Below are positions 57,984-64,000 of a DNA stretch of 64,000 nt, piece by piece. Source of the stretch: Bifidobacterium asteroides (GTDB taxonomy: Bacteria > Actinomycetota > Actinomycetes > Actinomycetales > Bifidobacteriaceae). The notes under the pieces are model-generated. The model searched no databases and was not told where the DNA came from. It was given only the letters and a program-made list of their open reading frames with translations. The translations under genes and the position numbers were made by a program. Each line of letters starts with the position of its first letter. The stretch's first letter is position 1. The stretch spans positions 124,001-188,000 of the forward strand of contig NZ_QGLK01000001.1 of the NCBI RefSeq assembly GCF_003202755.1, given 5' to 3'.

Positions 57984-58011
57984 ATCGGTGCCAGGCGAAT
58001 TCTGCTGATGG

Positions 58012-58143
58012 GTGATCGTTGCGGTATTCAGGTACGGCTTGATTTACAGCAAGAATATGCAGGACAAGTACATCAAAACCATTAAGGGTATCAACTTCTT
58101 TGCCAATCTCAGGGCTGTTATCGATGGGATGCAGAAATACTAA
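58012..58143 (+). pseudogene. Short coding-like fragment, product unknown
   Basis: A 43-codon open frame, GTG at 58012 to TAA at 58143, encoding VIVAVFRYGLIYSKNMQDKY then IKTIKGINFFANLRAVIDGM. It looks like the C-terminal end of a real protein, with mixed hydrophobic and basic residues, but no start region or family is recognisable. A genuine small protein is the alternative. Confidence 0.3.
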
Positions 58144-58228
58144 GACGAACTCTGCATTGAGGTGAGCTTTTATCCCTTGGGGGGAGGGGGCATCAGGTCA
58201 ACAGGCGCTGACTCGCCGCATGGATGTT

Positions 58229-59233
58229 TCAACGCTTGAGCGTACCGGTGGACGATCTGAGGATCAATGTGGGAGCAATAAGCTCATGCCGGTTTTCCGG
58301 CGTGTTTCCCTCAATAAGCTGCAGGGTCTTCTTGGCAAGTGAAACTGCCATATCATAGGGTTTCTGCCGAATGGTGGTCAGCCCGATGTCCTCTGCGAAT
58401 CTGCTGTCGTCGTATCCGATCACGGACATGTCCGAGGGAACGGCGATACCGAACCGTTGCAGCTGGAAAATCAGCGGTATTGCCAGAGCATCCTCCTGAC
58501 AGGCGATTGCGGTGGGCCTGGTCTTCATGCTTTCCAGTTTTGCCAGTACGGCACTGGTGGGGTTTTCGGTTGCCGGAGCTGCCAGAACCATTGGTTTGAT
58601 ACCGACTGCCTTGCAGGCACTCAAAAATCCCTCCAATCTGGCTTGAACGCTGAAGCGAAGGGAAGCAACAGGAGTTGAACGAATGTATGCAATACCTTTG
58701 TGCCCAAGAGCTATCAGATGATTGGCCGAAACCATGCCGCCAGTGAAATCGTCATTGCGCACCGAAGCCATGAAGCCGTTCTCCTCGGTAACGTTAAGGC
58801 TGAGGATCGGCACGTTGATACTCGTAAGGCGGGAGACCTCGGAGGCCTCAATGTCGAAGGATGTGACGATGACTGCATCGACGTTGCGCTTCACCGGCAA
58901 TGCTTCGAAGAATTCTCTTCGTGCCTGGCCGCTGGTGATCTGGCAGATGGAGATGTCGTAGCCGTTGCGTGAAAAGACCTCGTTGAATCCTTCCAGGATG
59001 GTCGAGTTGAACCAAGTGTTCAAGTGGCCGCTGATGAGAACCGCCACACGTAGGGACTGGCCTGACTTGAGAGCTGTCGCGGAGCGCGAAATCGAAAAAT
59101 TCAATTTTTGCGCAATTGACAGGACCCTGGAACGTGTGCGCTCGGAAACCAGTTCTGGTCGGGTGAACGATCGGGAAACGGTGGACACGGAAACATTCGC
59201 TTGTCTGGCCACGTCTTGGATTGTGGGTTCCAT
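58229..59233 (-). CDS. LacI-family transcriptional regulator
   Basis: 334 residues. The N-terminal LacI helix-turn-helix (TIQDVARQANVSVSTVSRSF) and hinge helix are followed by a periplasmic-binding-protein-like sensor domain (VIVTSFDIEASEVSRL, VIGYDDSRFAEDIGLTTIRQ). GAGGAGTT precedes the ATG. It is divergent from the DUF624 gene; together with the GH13 enzyme beyond, it probably controls sugar use. AGCGCGCT at ~59312-59319 is a small palindrome that may be an operator. Confidence 0.93.
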   Translation of the reverse strand: MEPTIQDVARQANVSVSTVSRSFTRPELVSERTRSRVLSIAQKLNFSISRSATALKSGQSLRVAVLISGHLNTWFNSTILEGFNEVFSRNGYDISICQITSGQARREFFEALPVKRNVDAVIVTSFDIEASEVSRLTSINVPILSLNVTEENGFMASVRNDDFTGGMVSANHLIALGHKGIAYIRSTPVASLRFSVQARLEGFLSACKAVGIKPMVLAAPATENPTSAVLAKLESMKTRPTAIACQEDALAIPLIFQLQRFGIAVPSDMSVIGYDDSRFAEDIGLTTIRQKPYDMAVSLAKKTLQLIEGNTPENRHELIAPTLILRSSTGTLKR

Positions 59234-59555
59234 GGATAACTCCTCGTCAATGCTGAGCCAAGACCAGCGCCTGCAATAGGATGCCGCAACGGTACTCAGA
59301 TATCTGATGATAGCGCGCTTGATTAAAATACGGTCAGCCCAGCATATGCTTCAGCAGCCGCAAGAGCCAGCAACACGCTGGAAACGACATAGGGGTAGTC
59401 AACGCTCTGGTCTTCTGTCTGATCAGCCAGAAAGACATCATCAGCGGATGACAGAATCTACGGCAGTTTGCAGTGGGTTATCATGGAAAACGGCAACACG
59501 GTATGAAACGAGTGTCGTTGCTGGTTTCCTGCCCTTTCCCGGCTTGGGGGTTCCA

Positions 59556-60182
59556 TTGAATTATCTTTCTCCTGATTCAGGTTTTATGAAAGGCCTCGCA
59601 GATCTCATTGACGCGATATGGATCAACATCCTCATGGTGGTCACGTCAATTCCCCTGATATCCATCGGGGCTGCTCTGACCGCTGGCCATGATGCCGCCA
59701 GGAGGAGTCTAGAGGGGCAAGGGCATGTGACATCGAACTATTTTCGTGCTTTCCGTTCAAACTTCGTCAAGGCAACTATGCTATGGCTTGTTTTCGGGCC
59801 CTTGCTCCTGCTGTTGGTTTACGCTTGGGTGGTTCTCCAAATCACGCCGCTGCTGATCGTCAAGTTTGGTTTCAGTATTTTGTGGGTGTTGGGGTTCGAG
59901 TGGGTTTGGGCCTTGCAGTCGCGTTTTGAAAACACCATTGGCCACACCCTGTTCAACGCATGGGTATTTGCCTTGGCCAACCTCGGGCGAACTTTGATCA
60001 TGGTGTTTTTTGACGCACTATATCTTGCTTTACTGGTCCTATCGTGGTTCTATATGCCCCAAGGCCTTTTTTTGCTGCTGCTTTTCGGCTACGGGACTCT
60101 GATTATGGTGCATACGCCCCTGCTTAATGGCGCCTTCAAGCATTTTGTTGCAAATGCCTCAATGTCGCAGACCACTCACTGA
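59556..60182 (+). CDS. DUF624 (YesL-like) membrane protein
   Basis: About 208 residues, five to six hydrophobic helices. The N-terminal LNYLSPDSGFMKGLADLIDA and WINILMVVTSIPLISIGAAL match DUF624, whose genes accompany LacI regulators and sugar ABC transporters. The start is a TTG at 59556 (GGGGG upstream) where family similarity begins; the frame is open to 59307, but that part is not family-like. Function unknown; the permease genes expected beside it are missing here. Confidence 0.8.
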   Translation: MNYLSPDSGFMKGLADLIDAIWINILMVVTSIPLISIGAALTAGHDAARRSLEGQGHVTSNYFRAFRSNFVKATMLWLVFGPLLLLLVYAWVVLQITPLLIVKFGFSILWVLGFEWVWALQSRFENTIGHTLFNAWVFALANLGRTLIMVFFDALYLALLVLSWFYMPQGLFLLLLFGYGTLIMVHTPLLNGAFKHFVANASMSQTTH

Positions 60183-60291
60183 GGTGGCCTGGCAATATTG
60201 TGATGAGTGGTCATGGTTGCTTCTCGGGATGCTGCTGGAGCCGCGGGTATTTCGGAGGGTAACAGATGCTCTGACGCATGCCAGATTCTTC

Positions 60292-60335
60292 AACAGGGTC
60301 CTGCAGCAATCCACATATTGCCGCAGGACCCTGTT
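60292..60335. terminator. Hairpin between convergent DUF624 and GH13 genes
   Basis: AACAGGGTCCTGC pairs perfectly with GCAGGACCCTGTT, extended after one mismatch by GCAAT/ATTGC around a 6-nt loop. At 44 nt with a 13+5 bp stem between convergent genes, it is a probable bidirectional terminator; U-tracts are weak. Confidence 0.7.
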
Positions 60336-60365
60336 GCTTGCCTTGGATTCAGCGTCCTTCAGCAG

Positions 60366-62138
60366 TTATTCCTCCATTGCGTCAACAACCCAGGCGGTTG
60401 TGTCTTGGGGAAGCAGGCCATCGTCGGTAAGACTGTCTGATACGAGTATGGTCCGACCCTGTGGAAGGGAGGCCGGTGTCTGTGAAAAATTGGTCAGACA
60501 GGTCAGCTTCGCGGGCTTGGAATCCACAAGTGCCTCGCGTGTGTAGGAAATCCGACCCTCTGTGGCAGTCAGGGCTGTGACTTTCACGTTGCCTGTGGGG
60601 GTCAGCAGTGTGGCCCGTAGACTGAGGGCTTTCCGATAAAGGGAGAGCATCGAGGTCTCGTCGCTTTCCTCCTTATCTACGGCAAAGTCCTTGAACCAAA
60701 GGGGCTGTGGCAGGTGAGGGTCTCTTGCTGGACCTCCATCCTTGGCGTGCGAGGGGGAGAATCCGAAGGATGCCCCTTCTCCAAAGGCGGGATTCCATTT
60801 TGCGGGGGCAGGGGTGTCTCCGGCGACCCAGGGCAGGGGGACCCGGCATCCATCGCGGCCTTTTTCAGTGTATTTGCCGCGGGTTCGATGCGCAGTCGGA
60901 TCCTCCAGACGGTCCCAGGGAATATTAGGAACCTCGAACAGGCCAAGCTCCTCACCCTGATAGATGTACACGGAGCCGGGCAGGGCGGTTTCCAGGGCGA
61001 ATCCAGCGCGTGCCCTGCGCGTGCCCTTGGCCCGGTCCTCGAAATACGTCTGCCCATCTCGAAGAAGCCAGTCCTTGTCGAGTTGATGATAAGAGGAGCT
61101 GTCCACCTGAGGCAGGGCGTATCTGGTGGCCTGTCTGACCACATCGTGGTTGCTCATCACCCATGTTGTGGTCGACCCGGAATCCTCGGCGGATTGCAGA
61201 CCTTCGGCAATGGCGGTGTACAAGGCCTGGCAGTCCCAATTAGCCTTGGCGAACTCGAAGTTGAAGACCTGTCCTAGTTCGTTCTCGGATGCGTATAGAT
61301 GCTGGTGCTCAGGTACGACCCAGGCTTCTCCGACTGCGAAGCGATGAGGTTCAAATTCGTTGAAGACCTTTCGCCATTCCTTATAAATATCATGTACTTC
61401 AGGTCTGTCCCATAGTGGATGCTCGCTGCTGTGGTATGCGGACTGTTCCTGAACGGGCCATTTGTCCAGCTCGGACAGGGGACGGCTGTCCAGATCCTTG
61501 GCCAGACCATGGGCCACGTCGATGCGGAAGCCGTCTGTGCCGTGATTGGACCAGAAGCGGAATATGTCCTTAAAGGCTTCGTGAACCTGCTCGTTCTTCC
61601 AGTTCAAATCAGGCTGCTCTTTGGCGAATATATGCAAGTACCATTCGCCATCGTCAACCTGTTCCCAGGCCGGCCCTCCGAACAAGGACATCCAGCCATT
61701 TGGCGGTAGTTCGCCGTTCGAGCCTCTGCCCCGTCGGAAGATGTATTTGTCTCGCTCTGGGGAGCCAGGGGCCGACCGCAGGGCATCCTGGAACCACTGG
61801 TGCTTGTTTGACGTGTGGTTGGGCACGATGTCCACGATGACCTTGAGACCCATTTCGTGGGCCTTTCCGGCCATTTCGTCGAAATCATCCATGCTTCCCA
61901 GACGCGGGTCGACGTTCCGGTAATCCATGACATCATAACCGCCGTCGGCCAATTCCGATGGGTAGAAGGGCGACAGCCAGATGGCATCTACGCCCAGATC
62001 TCGAAGATATTCCATTTTTTCGGTAACGCCTCGGATGTCGCCAATGCCGTCTCCGTTGACATCCTTGAAACTGCGTGGATATATCTGATATACAACCGCC
62101 TGTTTCCACCAATCGTCGTTCACGTTGTTATCGGTCAT
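60366..62138 (-). CDS. Alpha-glucosidase, GH13 (subfamily 30-like)
   Basis: 590-residue intracellular GH13 enzyme. DIVPNHTSNKH, DGFRIDVAHGLAK with nucleophile Asp, AVGEAWV with acid/base Glu, and MSNHDVVR; the LPPNGWMSLFGGPAWEQ loop and QPDLNWKNEQV are typical of actinobacterial alpha-glucosidases of subfamily 30. AAGGAGGAG precedes the ATG at 62138; the upstream frame to 62213 is unsupported. Role: glucose release from maltose, sucrose or related alpha-glucosides. Probably under the nearby LacI regulator, although no operator is certain. Confidence 0.92.
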   Translation of the reverse strand: MTDNNVNDDWWKQAVVYQIYPRSFKDVNGDGIGDIRGVTEKMEYLRDLGVDAIWLSPFYPSELADGGYDVMDYRNVDPRLGSMDDFDEMAGKAHEMGLKVIVDIVPNHTSNKHQWFQDALRSAPGSPERDKYIFRRGRGSNGELPPNGWMSLFGGPAWEQVDDGEWYLHIFAKEQPDLNWKNEQVHEAFKDIFRFWSNHGTDGFRIDVAHGLAKDLDSRPLSELDKWPVQEQSAYHSSEHPLWDRPEVHDIYKEWRKVFNEFEPHRFAVGEAWVVPEHQHLYASENELGQVFNFEFAKANWDCQALYTAIAEGLQSAEDSGSTTTWVMSNHDVVRQATRYALPQVDSSSYHQLDKDWLLRDGQTYFEDRAKGTRRARAGFALETALPGSVYIYQGEELGLFEVPNIPWDRLEDPTAHRTRGKYTEKGRDGCRVPLPWVAGDTPAPAKWNPAFGEGASFGFSPSHAKDGGPARDPHLPQPLWFKDFAVDKEESDETSMLSLYRKALSLRATLLTPTGNVKVTALTATEGRISYTREALVDSKPAKLTCLTNFSQTPASLPQGRTILVSDSLTDDGLLPQDTTAWVVDAMEE

Positions 62139-62353
62139 ACGTATCTCCTCCTTGAAACAGGCCGTCTTATTGATCAGCAGTTGTATGACAACGATAGCAA
62201 TACCATTGGTCAACCGTGTCCCTCCATTCTATTCTAGAATCACATACATTGAGTCCAGGTCGTGAAGACAAATAATTGCATACGTTTTCATCGCATTGAC
62301 CATTGTTGTGCTCGACAATTTCGAAGAACCGGGAATAATATTTGCCATAAGAA

Positions 62354-62374
62354 GTTGAGTGATGTAGGCTCAAG
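62354..62374. promoter_or_regulatory. HAIR element (HspR operator) upstream of dnaK
   Basis: GTTGAGT-N7-GCTCAAG matches the HspR-associated inverted repeat CTTGAGT-N7-ACTCAAG in 12 of 14 arm positions, about 140 nt before dnaK. Established knowledge: HspR represses dnaK operons in actinobacteria by binding this site and is titrated by DnaK. Confidence 0.85.
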
Positions 62375-62515
62375 TTTCGGAGTGGTCATGATGGCTGCTT
62401 GCCCGGGCTGACGGGAGTCGGCCATCGGGACCACGAACGAAGCGCGAGCGGAGAACGTGAACGATGAGGTGCAGGGTCAGGCCCTACGCCCGATTTCATC
62501 AGGAGGTAAATGAGT

Positions 62516-64000
<1,485 letters not shown>

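Overview
This window comes from a Bifidobacterium chromosome (high-GC actinobacterium). The 16S rRNA gene has the bifidobacterial signature, the 16S-23S spacer carries no tRNA genes, dnaK is preceded by an actinobacterial HAIR operator, and most genes are GC-rich and sugar-metabolic. The rRNA variable regions and the gene set suggest the insect-gut B. asteroides-like clade, but that placement is my inference from memory, not a computed one.

Layout. 1-2.9 kb: an ImmA/IrrE-like peptidase overlapping a PIN-like DUF4411 protein (toxin-antitoxin-type pair), then htpX. 2.9-7.8 kb: a NarL-type two-component system followed by an FtsX-type ABC permease and its ATPase, with two palindromes two helical turns apart just upstream of an apparently leaderless permease start. 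7.8-13.8 kb: a minus-strand amino-sugar/mannose operon (YihS-like isomerase, ROK kinase, nagB, nagA) divergent from a ROK repressor, with an inverted-repeat operator between them. 13.9-15.2 kb: tRNA-Gly(CCC) followed by an AT-rich patch with one unknown gene. 15.2-25.3 kb: housekeeping and transport genes (DUF2188 protein, membrane protein, esterase, Na+/H+ antiporter, P-type cation ATPase, tadA, TSUP permease, ketopantoate reductase-like protein). 25.3-34.3 kb: an alpha-galactoside/alpha-glucoside regulon (GH36, ROK repressor, solute-binding protein, two permeases, GH13) with matching palindromes at two promoters. 34.4-38.7 kb: a fused trehalose-6-phosphate synthase/phosphatase and threonine deaminase.

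38.85-43.13 kb is the most unusual part. It looks like a decayed plasmid integrated between 15-bp direct repeats, carrying a truncated, frameshifted repA, a broken mobilisation-type coiled-coil gene, and a lactococcin-972-type export/immunity pair whose bacteriocin gene is reduced to a broken signal-peptide stub. Next to it lies an AT-rich SdpI-like module split into two proteins (DUF1648 and SdpI domains) plus a tiny ORF (43.4-44.7 kb). A Sir2 deacetylase gene follows, then a complete 16S-23S-5S operon (46.9-52.2 kb) ending in a perfect 17-bp hairpin.

52.4-64 kb: an NAD(P)-binding protein, a tyrosine phosphatase-like protein, an aldo/keto reductase, a nitroreductase, a DUF4235 protein and a phosphoglycerate mutase-like protein; then LacI, DUF624 and a GH13 alpha-glucosidase forming a small sugar locus; finally the 5' part of dnaK. 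Many long antisense ORFs over the GC-rich genes are codon-bias shadows and are left out. No CRISPR array, intact integrase or intact insertion sequence was seen.
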